DNA of 36,511 nt from Alphaproteobacteria bacterium (GTDB taxonomy: Bacteria; Pseudomonadota; Alphaproteobacteria; Ferrovibrionales; Ferrovibrionaceae), in contig CANJGB010000032.1 of assembly GCA_947473805.1 (NCBI GenBank), positions 1-36,511 on the forward strand. Reading direction: 5' to 3'. Shown here in pieces: positions 16,810-24,830 of the stretch. Position numbers and translations under genes: made by a program. Position 1 is the first letter of the stretch. Each line of letters begins with the position of its first letter. The notes beneath the pieces are model-generated. The model worked only from the letters and a program-made list of their open reading frames with translations, was not told where the DNA came from and ran no database searches.

Positions 16810-17613
16810 TTACTCCCAGTACGGTATGCCATCGAGGGGCAGAATGACGCTGTCGGGGTCGAGATGGGCGAACGGCGAGAAGTGCAGGCGCGGCTCGGCG
16901 GCAACCTGATCGCGAAACTCACCCACCAAGTCCAGCCAGGCCTGTGCAGGGTCGCCCACAGACGGCATTTCGATAACCAGTGCCGCAAAGGCAGGTTCAT
17001 CCACGCCACCTATAGCGAAAGCTATAGCCGGCGGGCGGCGGCCGGTGACGTCGGCCTTGGACGCGAAGCCGCGCCGCCGGATCGTTGCGGCGAGTTGGGC
17101 CAGCCCCTCGGATTTTCGTGCCCAGTGGCGGATTGTGAAAGCAGACAGGCGATCCAGGTCGGCATCTGGCAAGGTCGCAATGATGGCCAGTCCGGCGCGG
17201 GTTGCGTCCATCGGCAGGGTGACCCCGAGCGGGGCCCGGTTTACGACGGCGCTGGCGCCCTCGATCGCGGCGATGCGAACGACATGCCAGCCGACACGCA
17301 CCCAGAGCGAAGCGGTCTGCCCGGTGGCCGTAGCCAGACGGCGCAAATGCGGCATGGCGGCATTGCGCACGGGAAAGCCAGCGAAGAAGGAGAAGAACAG
17401 ACGACGGGTCAGCGGCCCCAGAACGTAGCGTGACGAATTGCCATCGGTCGCGATCATGTCGCTGCGCTCAAGCGAAGCCAGGCCGCGATGGGCCGAACTG
17501 ACCGGCATGCCGAGCCTGAGGCTGACCTCGGCGACGCCGACCGGCGCCGCGCTGCGACCGACGAGATCGAGAATGTCGAAAATCCGCCGCGACGACGGGC
17601 TGATATCGCTCAT
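16810..17613 (-). CDS. IclR-family transcriptional regulator (second of a coupled pair)
   Basis: A 267-residue IclR protein. The N-terminal winged helix (residues 7-60) reads RRIFDILDLVGRSAAPVGVAEV and then LGMPVSSAHRGLASLER. The GAF-like effector domain runs from about 80 to 250, with the PMDATRAGLAIIATLP and IRRRGFASKADV segments of the family. Its ATG overlaps the stop of the preceding IclR gene (ATGA), so the two are translated together. It lies upstream of the Bug/thiolase/DUF35 genes on the same strand with a terminator between. Regulation of these genes is likely but not proven. Confidence 0.88.
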   Translation of the reverse strand: MSDISPSSRRIFDILDLVGRSAAPVGVAEVSLRLGMPVSSAHRGLASLERSDMIATDGNSSRYVLGPLTRRLFFSFFAGFPVRNAAMPHLRRLATATGQTASLWVRVGWHVVRIAAIEGASAVVNRAPLGVTLPMDATRAGLAIIATLPDADLDRLSAFTIRHWARKSEGLAQLAATIRRRGFASKADVTGRRPPAIAFAIGGVDEPAFAALVIEMPSVGDPAQAWLDLVGEFRDQVAAEPRLHFSPFAHLDPDSVILPLDGIPYWE

Positions 17614-18464
17614 GCGATTTCCATGTCGTCATCGACATCGACCATCGAGCTCGCCGGGATCAGCCGGGTGCGGTCGTTCAGGTCGTGCATCAGCTGCGTC
17701 ATGCGCGGCATCAGATCGCGCACCCGCGCCTCGGTAAAATGCTCGCGCGGCCCGCCGACGGTCAGCGCACCGTGCGGCAGGCCCTCGGCATCGAGAATGG
17801 GGAAGGCGATGTAGTCGGCATCGAAATAGGCATAGTCCTGGAAGCTGCGCGCGAAACCGCGCTGGCGGATGCCGGCGATCTCCTCCCAAAGCAGTGCAGG
17901 ATCGGTAATGGTATGTTCGGTGAACCGCTGCAGCGGCGACGCGTGGGCAATGTAGGTTTCGATCTGTTCGTCCGGCAGGAAGGCAAGGATCACGCGGGCG
18001 GACGGCGTGACATGGAGCGGGATTTTACCACCCCAGGAAATCCGGCTGACGCGGACGCCGCGCCCTTCGATGCCGTCGATGGTGATGAAATGGCGGCCCA
18101 TGGCGACGCCGAACGACACGCTTTCGCCGGTCAACGCCTGCATCGCCTGCATGGTGGCGAACACCAGGCCCCTGATATCGGCGTCCGGCGCATGAGGATT
18201 GCGGAACTCCAGCACCCGGAAGCCGAGATGGTAGCGCGAGCCGCTGGCATCGCGAATCAGATAGCCCTGTTCGTTCAGCACGCCCAGCGCCCGGAAGGCC
18301 ATGTTTTTGCTGATGCCGAGTTGCCGCGCCACCTCGGTCACGCCGTGGCTGGTCGTGCCGCGGGCAAACAGTTCAAGCACGCGCAGCATGCGTACGACGG
18401 ATATGTTGACCGCCGAACCTGACCCGGTTTTTCCGGCTTCATCGCGCGGCAGGGCTGCGGGCAT
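17610..18464 (-). CDS. IclR-family transcriptional regulator (first of a coupled pair)
   Basis: A 284-residue IclR protein. The helix-turn-helix covers VVRMLRVLELFARGTTSHGV and then VARQLGISKNMAFRALGVL (about residues 23-63). The effector domain includes LHVTPSARVILAFLP and IRQRGFARSFQDYAYFDADY. An N-terminal extension of about 20 residues and an acidic tail (VDVDDDMEIA) are present. It is transcribed divergently from the SDR gene, with a 197-bp gap. Two IclR regulators coupled head-to-tail is unusual and suggests that they act as a pair, possibly as mixed dimers. That is speculation. Confidence 0.88.
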   Translation of the reverse strand: MPAALPRDEAGKTGSGSAVNISVVRMLRVLELFARGTTSHGVTEVARQLGISKNMAFRALGVLNEQGYLIRDASGSRYHLGFRVLEFRNPHAPDADIRGLVFATMQAMQALTGESVSFGVAMGRHFITIDGIEGRGVRVSRISWGGKIPLHVTPSARVILAFLPDEQIETYIAHASPLQRFTEHTITDPALLWEEIAGIRQRGFARSFQDYAYFDADYIAFPILDAEGLPHGALTVGGPREHFTEARVRDLMPRMTQLMHDLNDRTRLIPASSMVDVDDDMEIA

Positions 18465-18611
18465 CAGTTATCCGGGATAGAGCTGAGGAACAGGCCGTCG
18501 GCAGGACCGCCGGGGCCCGGTGCTTCTAACATGCGGGCGCGGCGCGGCGCCACGGCAGCGGGCGTTCCAGCGGGCTGGAAAGCCGGCGGAAGTACGCAAG
18601 ACCCTTGCTCC

Positions 18612-18646
18612 GGGGCGAACCTGTAGCGAGGATTCGCCCCCTTTTT
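18612..18646 (+). terminator. Terminator-like hairpin in the leader of the SDR gene
   Basis: A perfect 8-bp repeat, GGGGCGAA (18612-18619) and TTCGCCCC (18633-18640), with a 13-base loop is followed by CTTTTT. It has the form of an intrinsic terminator but stands only about 15 bases before the SDR start with no plus-strand gene upstream. Attenuation, an operator or chance are all possible. Confidence 0.4.
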
Positions 18647-18661
18647 CAGATGAGGCGCGAC

Positions 18662-19519
18662 ATGCTGGACCTGAACGAAATACCTGGTGCGAAATCCGGC
18701 GGCCGCCTGGCGGGCAAGGTGGCGCTGATCGTCGGCGCCGGCTCGTCGGCCTCCGGCTGGAGCAACGGCAGTGCGGTCGCCGCGCTGTTCGCCCGCGAGG
18801 GCGCGGCGGTCGCCGCCGTGGATGTCAGTGCGGACGCGGCCGAGGAAGTGCGCGAGGCCATTGTGCGCGCCGGCGGGCGCTGCATCGCGCTGGTCGCCGA
18901 CGGCACGAAGAAGGACGAGATCGCCCGCGCCGTGGCGCAATGCGTCGCCGAATTCGGCCGTGTCGATATCCTGCACAACAATATGGGCGGCAGTATTCCC
19001 AGCAAGGTGCTGGATTCCACCGAGGCCGACTGGCGCTTCGTCCTGGACCGCAACCTGACGGCGGCCCTGTTTGCCTCGCAGTGCGTGTTGCCGGTGATGG
19101 TGAAGCAGGGCAACGGGTCGATCATTCACATCAGCAGCAACGCGGCCGTCGCCTATCCGCGCCTGAACATGGTGTCTTATTCGGCGGCCAAAGCCGGCCT
19201 GCATGCGCTGAGCCGCGCGGTGGCGATGGAATACGTTACGGCGGGCATCCGTTCGAACTGCATCATCCTGGGCCATATCGACACGCCGGAGATTCGCCGC
19301 CGCGCGCTGGAGCGGTTCGGCGCCGACAAACTCGAAGAGGTGATGACGGCGCGCGCGTCGATTATCCCGATGAAGCGGGTTGGCACGGTGTGGGAGGTCG
19401 CCCATGCGGCAGTCTATTTCGCCAGCGACGAATCCGGCTTCGTGACCGGGGCAGAGTTCATCATGGACGGCGGGACCTCGATCCCGGTCGTGGAGTCCTA
19501 TCCCGACAAAGTTAAGTAG
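18662..19519 (+). CDS. SDR family NAD(P)-dependent oxidoreductase
   Basis: A 285-residue short-chain dehydrogenase. The cofactor motif is the extended form VGAGSSASGWSNG (24-36). NNMGG at 106-110 replaces the common NNAG. The catalytic residues are Ser158/159 (HISSN) and Tyr173-x3-Lys177 (YSAAK). TGAEFIMDGGTS near the end is the usual C-terminal motif. ATG 18662 has GAGG six bases upstream, and the frame is open to earlier ATGs at 18605 and 18650 that are less well supported. The gene stands alone between divergent IclR regulators, so IclR control is likely. Substrate unknown; an alcohol or hydroxyacyl intermediate would fit the neighbourhood. Confidence 0.87.
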   Translation: MLDLNEIPGAKSGGRLAGKVALIVGAGSSASGWSNGSAVAALFAREGAAVAAVDVSADAAEEVREAIVRAGGRCIALVADGTKKDEIARAVAQCVAEFGRVDILHNNMGGSIPSKVLDSTEADWRFVLDRNLTAALFASQCVLPVMVKQGNGSIIHISSNAAVAYPRLNMVSYSAAKAGLHALSRAVAMEYVTAGIRSNCIILGHIDTPEIRRRALERFGADKLEEVMTARASIIPMKRVGTVWEVAHAAVYFASDESGFVTGAEFIMDGGTSIPVVESYPDKVK

Positions 19520-19540
19520 GCCCGTCATTCCGGCACGGAT

Positions 19541-19570
19541 TTGACACTCAGTTTCTGTGCGTGCTATTTT
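19541..19570 (+). promoter_or_regulatory. Promoter of the IclR gene at 19632
   Basis: A perfect -35 box TTGACA (19541-19546) and a -10 box TATTTT (19565-19570) are 18 bp apart. The predicted start point is near 19577, immediately before the operator. Confidence 0.65.
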
Positions 19571-19580
19571 ATAGATAGAT

Positions 19581-19595
19581 TTCCGAAATACAGAA
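19581..19595. promoter_or_regulatory. IclR-type operator candidate, copy 2 (TTCCG-AAATA-CAGAA)
   Basis: An imperfect palindrome located 10 bases after the -10 box. In transcription direction it equals the site of the hydrolase operon in 14 of 15 positions, with one more matching base on each side. The location suits autorepression by the IclR protein encoded next. Confidence 0.65.
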
Positions 19596-19631
19596 CAATA
19601 AAAAATTTACGCCTGTGGGAGGGGCGGACGG

Positions 19632-20465
19632 ATGCAGAGTGCTGCCGTCAAAAGCGCCAAGCGGACCATGGAGATTCTCGAGCTTATGGAGTCCGTGCGC
19701 GGTCCCGTAAGCCTGAAGGACGTGTCTTCCCGCCTGGGCTATCCCATCTCGAGTTCGTCGGTGCTGCTCAAGAGCCTCGTCTATTCGGGCTACCTGCACT
19801 ACGACCGCTTCACCCGGACTTACGTGCCGACGACCCGCCTGACAGCTTTGGGCAACTGGGTGCCGGATTCCCTGTTCGGCACGACAGGCCTGCCGCAGGC
19901 GATGAAAGCCATTCACGAAACGTGCGGCGATTGGATCGCCGTTGGCGCCATGGCGGATGCAAGTGTGCAGTACCTGCACGTGGTTGGCCCGCACCGGCAG
20001 GGCCGGATAAAATCGGGCGCCAGCCATCCGCTGACCGATTCCGCACTGGGCATCGTGCTGCTCGGTGGCCTGGGTGACCGCGCCGTCGAGGCTGTGTGGC
20101 GGCGCACCCGCTATCTCAGCGGTGACGGTGCGAGCGGAAGCTATGAGACATTGGCCGGCGAAGTGGCCAAGGCAAGGGCAACCGGGCACGCCTTCGTCAC
20201 CATGGGCGACGGAGTGGCCAGCCTGGCCATGCGCATTCCCGGCGAATGGCACGGGCGCATGCTGGGCCTCTGTATCGAAGGTCCGGCCACCAGTCTCGAA
20301 GCCCGGCGCACGGCGTTGGTCGCGCTGATGCGCGACGAGCTGCAACGACTGGGACGACCACGCCGGACCGGCGCCCCCGTCGCGGCCGAGGAGTCCGCCA
20401 TCGTCGGGCCGCTGTCCCGGCCGGCCGCGCGGCCCCTTCAAAGCGCCGAATCAGTCGCTCGCTAG
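19632..20465 (+). CDS. IclR-family transcriptional regulator, probable regulator of the hydrolase/LLM operon
   Basis: A 277-residue IclR protein. The helix-turn-helix covers SAKRTMEILELMESVRGPVS and then LGYPISSSSVLLKSLVYSGY (about 8-54). The effector domain holds HPLTDSALGIVLLGGL and AKARATGHAFVTMGDG. A Pro/Ala-rich tail of about 35 residues follows the domain. The start has a GGGAGGGG ribosome site. Its own promoter and the promoter of the hydrolase/LLM genes carry the same palindrome at the same place. This makes it a better candidate for controlling that operon than the two other IclR proteins, although these are not excluded. Confidence 0.9.
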   Translation: MQSAAVKSAKRTMEILELMESVRGPVSLKDVSSRLGYPISSSSVLLKSLVYSGYLHYDRFTRTYVPTTRLTALGNWVPDSLFGTTGLPQAMKAIHETCGDWIAVGAMADASVQYLHVVGPHRQGRIKSGASHPLTDSALGIVLLGGLGDRAVEAVWRRTRYLSGDGASGSYETLAGEVAKARATGHAFVTMGDGVASLAMRIPGEWHGRMLGLCIEGPATSLEARRTALVALMRDELQRLGRPRRTGAPVAAEESAIVGPLSRPAARPLQSAESVAR

Positions 20466-20591
20466 GCAGCAGATTACGCCGCGGTCGCCCAGGCGTCTCG
20501 CCCCGGTGGCTATGTCCCACACTCTTGGGCTATTTTGGCGTCGAAACGGACCGGACCTGCCGGCCCGAACGCTGTTCCGTCAGGACGAGAG

Positions 20592-23303
20592 ATGGTGAAC
20601 GCCGCCGAACGAGCGCTGGGTGCCGCGCCTGAAAAGCCGCGCGGCTCCGGGCGGGCCCTGTTCTGGCGGATGGTGTGGCTGTACTGCCTGGGCTCAGGCA
20701 CCGCCGTGGTCATCACCTGTTTCCTGGTTCTGCTGGGCCTGGAATTCACGACCCGGCAGTGGATGCTGTTCTTCGTGATCGTCCCGCCCTGCGTGGCGCT
20801 GTACACCCTGCCCGACATTGTCATCATCCGCCGGCATATCCGGCCGGTCGTCGTGGCGCTGAACAGCCTGGACCGCGACCTGCTGCCGCCTGATTACATC
20901 GTCTCGAAGGCGCTGGTCCGGGCATTGAACCTGCCGTTCCTGTCGGCCGCCCGCGTCACCTGCCTGCACGGCCCGGCCGCAACGGTGGCGCTGTGCGCCA
21001 TGATGCTGGCCGACAACGCCCTGTTCGACGCCGGCTTCGTGCGCTGGCAGATCGTCGCCTTCGCCGCGACGGTCATGTTCTTCGCCTCGCCCACCCACGC
21101 GATCTTCGAGTATTTCGGCGTCAGCCGCACCATGGAGCCGATCGTCAAGCGGCTGACCCGCGCCGCGGCCGGCAGCGACGCGCTGCTGCCCGAGAAGCAG
21201 CAGGGCCTGCATTCGATCCGCCTGCGCACCAAGCTGCTGTACCTGGCCATCGCGGTCGCATCGCTGCCGCTGGTCTTCTTCGCCTTCTCGGTGATTTTCA
21301 AGGTCGACCGGTTGCTGCTGTCGCTCGGCGAGACGGCCAGCTTGGACGAGCTGATGCCGCTCTACCTGTGGATCGGCGGCGTCGTCATCGTCTGCGTGTT
21401 CGGCTCGCTGGTCATGTCGATCCTCACCGCGAACGAGGTCTCGCGTTCGGCGGCACGCCTGACCCAGGCGATGCGCCAGGTCGAGAGCGGCCGGCTGGAC
21501 GGCGTCGACCTGGAAGTCATCAGTACGGATGAGTATGCCGACCTGTTCCGCGGCTTCAACCTGATGGTCGACGCGCTGCGCGAGGAACAACGCATTCTGG
21601 AGGTCAGCCACGATCTGGCCGGCGAACTGCAACTGGATGTGCTGATCGCGCGCATCATGACGACGACGACCGAATTGCTGGGCGCCGAGCGTTCGACCCT
21701 GTTCGTTTACGACCCGAAAACAGACGAGCTGTTTTCCCGTTACGCCGCCGGCATCGACACCAAGGAACTGCGCATTCCCGCACACCACGGCATTGCGGGC
21801 GCGGTCTTCACGACCGGTCGGCTGGAGAACATCGCCGACCCTTATGCCGATCCGCGCTTCAATTCCGATGTCGATCGCCAGACCGGCTTCCGCACGCGCA
21901 GCATCCTGTGCATGCCGATCGCGAACAAGGCGGGCGTGCGCATCGGCGTGACCCAGGTGCTGAACAAGCGCGGCGGCGCCTTCAAGGCGAAGGACGAGGC
22001 GCGCCTCAGGGCATTTTCGGCGCAGATCGCGGTGTGCCTGGAAAACGCCCAGCTGTTCGACGACGTTCTGAACATGAAGAACTACAACGAGAGCATCCTG
22101 AAGAGCACGTCGAACGGCATCATTACGCTTGATGTGAGCGGCCGCATCGTGACGTCAAATGACGCCGCCCTGGCCCTGCTGCACGCGCAGCGCGAGGGCA
22201 TGATCGGCCAGCCGGCCAACGACGTGTTCACCGGGCCGAACGCCTGGATCGCCGACAGCCTGCACAACACGGAGCGCACCGGCGAAACGGACATCGCGGT
22301 CGATGCCCAGATCACCCGCACCGATGGCGAACCCGCCGCGGTCAACCTGACCGCGATGCCGCTGATCGACATTGCCGAACAGCGCATCGGCTCGATGCTG
22401 GTGCTGGAAGACATCACCTCGGAAAAGCGCGTGCGCTCGACCATGGCGCGCTACATGAGCAAGGAGGTCGCCGACCAGCTTCTCGCCGGCGGCGAAGCGG
22501 AACTGGGCGGCAAGGACCAGAAGGTTTCAATCCTTTTCTCGGACGTACGCGGCTTCACCACGATATCGGAAGCCCTGGGCGCGCGGGAAACCGTGTCGAT
22601 GCTGAACGAGTATTTCACCGAAATGGTCGACGTGATCTTCCAGCACGGCGGCATCCTGGACAAGTACATCGGCGACGCGATCATGGCGCTGTTTGGCGCG
22701 CCGTTCAAAGGACCGCAGGATGCCGACAACGCGCTGGCGGTCGCGAACCAGATGATGGTGCGCCTGGCCGTGCTGAACCAGTCACGCGTGGCGCTGGGCA
22801 AGAAGGCCATCGACATCGGTGTCGGCGTGAGCACGGGCGACGTGGTGGTCGGCAATATCGGCTCGGCCAAGCGGATGGAATACACCGTGATCGGTGACAA
22901 CGTGAATCTCGCCTCGCGCCTGGAGGGCGCCAACAAGTATTACGGCTCGAAGATCCTGCTATCGGAATACACGGTGCGCGACCTGAAGCGCCCGGGCCTG
23001 CTGCGTGAAGTGGACCTGATGCGGGTCAAGGGCAAGGATCACCCGGTCGCGGTGTATGAATCGCTGGGCTATCGCGAGGCGGAGCTCTCGCACGGCCTGG
23101 GCGCGACGCTCGATGCCTATGGCCGCGGCCTTGCCGCCTATCGCGCCGGCAACTGGCGCGAGGCGATGACGGCGTTCGAGGCCGCGCTGCGGACTGGCCC
23201 GGGCGACGGGCCATCGACCATGTACCTGGAGCGCTGCCGGATCTACGAGAAGACGCCGCCGCCGAAAAATTGGGACGGCGTCTGGGTCCTCACCGACAAG
23301 TAG
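20592..23303 (+). CDS. Membrane adenylate cyclase with GAF and PAS domains (class III)
   Basis: A 903-residue protein. Six hydrophobic helices (about 23-50, 57-79, 120-143, 152-172, 214-236, 254-278) are followed by a HAMP-like linker to about 330, a GAF domain (about 350-490), a PAS domain (about 497-610) and a class III cyclase domain (about 640-825). Cyclase residues are complete: metal Asp651 in FSDVRGFT and Asp695 in GDAIMALFG, Lys691 and Thr765 as adenine-selecting residues, Asn772 and Arg776 in NLASRLEG. It is therefore predicted to be active and ATP-specific. A short TPR-like tail ends the protein. ATG 20592 has AGGACGAGAG upstream. It lacks linkage to the catabolic genes and is convergent with the FadL gene. 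Confidence 0.92.
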   Translation: MVNAAERALGAAPEKPRGSGRALFWRMVWLYCLGSGTAVVITCFLVLLGLEFTTRQWMLFFVIVPPCVALYTLPDIVIIRRHIRPVVVALNSLDRDLLPPDYIVSKALVRALNLPFLSAARVTCLHGPAATVALCAMMLADNALFDAGFVRWQIVAFAATVMFFASPTHAIFEYFGVSRTMEPIVKRLTRAAAGSDALLPEKQQGLHSIRLRTKLLYLAIAVASLPLVFFAFSVIFKVDRLLLSLGETASLDELMPLYLWIGGVVIVCVFGSLVMSILTANEVSRSAARLTQAMRQVESGRLDGVDLEVISTDEYADLFRGFNLMVDALREEQRILEVSHDLAGELQLDVLIARIMTTTTELLGAERSTLFVYDPKTDELFSRYAAGIDTKELRIPAHHGIAGAVFTTGRLENIADPYADPRFNSDVDRQTGFRTRSILCMPIANKAGVRIGVTQVLNKRGGAFKAKDEARLRAFSAQIAVCLENAQLFDDVLNMKNYNESILKSTSNGIITLDVSGRIVTSNDAALALLHAQREGMIGQPANDVFTGPNAWIADSLHNTERTGETDIAVDAQITRTDGEPAAVNLTAMPLIDIAEQRIGSMLVLEDITSEKRVRSTMARYMSKEVADQLLAGGEAELGGKDQKVSILFSDVRGFTTISEALGARETVSMLNEYFTEMVDVIFQHGGILDKYIGDAIMALFGAPFKGPQDADNALAVANQMMVRLAVLNQSRVALGKKAIDIGVGVSTGDVVVGNIGSAKRMEYTVIGDNVNLASRLEGANKYYGSKILLSEYTVRDLKRPGLLREVDLMRVKGKDHPVAVYESLGYREAELSHGLGATLDAYGRGLAAYRAGNWREAMTAFEAALRTGPGDGPSTMYLERCRIYEKTPPPKNWDGVWVLTDK

Positions 23304-23309
23304 GCCGGA

Positions 23310-24647
23310 TCAGAACTTCCAGCGCAGGCCCAAGCTGACGATGTCGACGTCGTTCTCGAACTTCCCGTTCATCACCGAGTTCGTGCCGCTGACACGGGCC
23401 GTCGGGCCCTCGCGGAAGAAGATGTGCTGGTAGCCGACATCGATGGTGGCCGAGGGCGTCGCCTGCCAGCCAAGACCGGTAGCCACGACGTAGCGATCCG
23501 AATCCGGGATGCCCGGACCACGGTTGCGCGTCGGGATCGGGCTTTCGTCATAGGCAAGGCCGCCGCGCAGCGTCAACGCATCGCTCCAGCGGTAGGTGGC
23601 GCCGGCGGCCAACCGGAACACGTTGTGCCAATCGGTCAGCAGCAGGTTGGTGGGCGTTTGCGGATTGTCGGCGTCGATGCGCAATTCGTCGAACCGGTTC
23701 CAGCGGGTCCAGGTGACATCGCCCATCACCGCCCAGCGCGCGTTCAGTTCGTGATAGGCGCTGACGCTGGCGGTTTCCGGAATCGTCAGTTCGGTTTGGG
23801 CGCCACCGTCGGTGAAGCCGGCGGGGGAACCGGCGGCGACGAGGAACGCGCGCGCATTCGCGGGCACGTCGAAATGGGAATCGCCGTTGAACTTGTACTC
23901 GATCTTCGAGCGGTAGTGGGCGCCCACGCGGGTCGTCGGCGAGAACTCGTAGAGGAAGCCTATATTGAACCCGGCACCGAAATCGGTTGAAGTGAACTCC
24001 CCCGCACCGTCGTTCTTGCCGGGCGCCAGATTGAACCCAGCGGCGCAGGCGGCCGCGCCAAACGCGGAAGAGGCGCAGACGGAGCCGAAGTCGACCGCCT
24101 GAAGCAGCTTGGCGTCGGCATACCCGATGTCCACTCCCCCGCCGACCGACCACCCGCCGCCCAGCCTCACCGCCACCGAGGGATTGAAGTTGATGGTCTT
24201 GAGGTTGGTCGTCACCTCGCTGTAGCGGCCGACGAAGTCGGGCTTGTAATCGGTGACGAGGCCGTAAGGCGCGTTGATGCCAAGCCCGAAGCTGAGCCCC
24301 GGCGACTGCTGCCAAACGAAATAGAGGTTTGGGATCGCGGCGGCATAGGCACCGTTGCCGCCATTGCCACCGGAGACAGGCGTGCCATCGAAGAGCACCG
24401 AACCGCGGTCCTCGTACCTGATTTGCGGCAGCAGAAAATGAGCGCCGGCCACCGCTTCAGTGCCGAGGCGCACCATGCCGGCAGGATTCGACCAGACCGT
24501 GCTGGCATCCTGGGCGCCCGCCGCGCCCCCGGCGTTCGCCACCCCGGCACCGCTCGGGCTTTCCTGGCCGACGCCGTACCCGGCCGCATGCACCGCGCCG
24601 GCCTGAGCCACGGCCAGGCCGGCCAAAACCGCAAATATCACCTTCAC
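23310..24647 (-). CDS. OmpP1/FadL family outer-membrane transporter
   Basis: A 445-residue beta-barrel protein. Signal peptide of 21 residues (VIFAVLAGLAVAQAGAVHA, then AGYG). The mature N-terminus, AGAQDASTVWSNPAGM, is the FadL hatch-region signature with NPAG. Aromatic and Gly-rich alternating strands continue to a final RWKF with the terminal Phe needed for barrel insertion. The start is GTG at 24645-24647. FadL proteins take up long-chain fatty acids and other hydrophobic or aromatic compounds, which fits the degradative neighbourhood. It is divergent from the xanthine dehydrogenase-family gene with a 183-bp gap that contains no gene and no feature I can support. Confidence 0.92.
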   Translation of the reverse strand: MKVIFAVLAGLAVAQAGAVHAAGYGVGQESPSGAGVANAGGAAGAQDASTVWSNPAGMVRLGTEAVAGAHFLLPQIRYEDRGSVLFDGTPVSGGNGGNGAYAAAIPNLYFVWQQSPGLSFGLGINAPYGLVTDYKPDFVGRYSEVTTNLKTINFNPSVAVRLGGGWSVGGGVDIGYADAKLLQAVDFGSVCASSAFGAAACAAGFNLAPGKNDGAGEFTSTDFGAGFNIGFLYEFSPTTRVGAHYRSKIEYKFNGDSHFDVPANARAFLVAAGSPAGFTDGGAQTELTIPETASVSAYHELNARWAVMGDVTWTRWNRFDELRIDADNPQTPTNLLLTDWHNVFRLAAGATYRWSDALTLRGGLAYDESPIPTRNRGPGIPDSDRYVVATGLGWQATPSATIDVGYQHIFFREGPTARVSGTNSVMNGKFENDVDIVSLGLRWKF

Positions 24648-24830
24648 AATAACAGTGCCCCCACCCGCCCCGTAATATCGGGATCAACATGCGCAGTTTT
24701 TCACGACGGGCGGGGAAAGGAAATCGGCTTTCTTGTGCCGGGGGGCGCAGCGGCAAAACGGACGGTTGCTTATTCGCCGGCAGGACAAGAGACTGGCAAC
24801 ACTCGTTCCTCCCAAGCCGAATGCCTGAAC

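Noticed and set aside
24664-24715. CCCGCCC/GGGCGGG inverted repeat between fadL-like and molybdopterin genes
   Set aside because: Only seven pure-GC pairs with a long loop, expected by chance in such DNA; no promoter element is associated.
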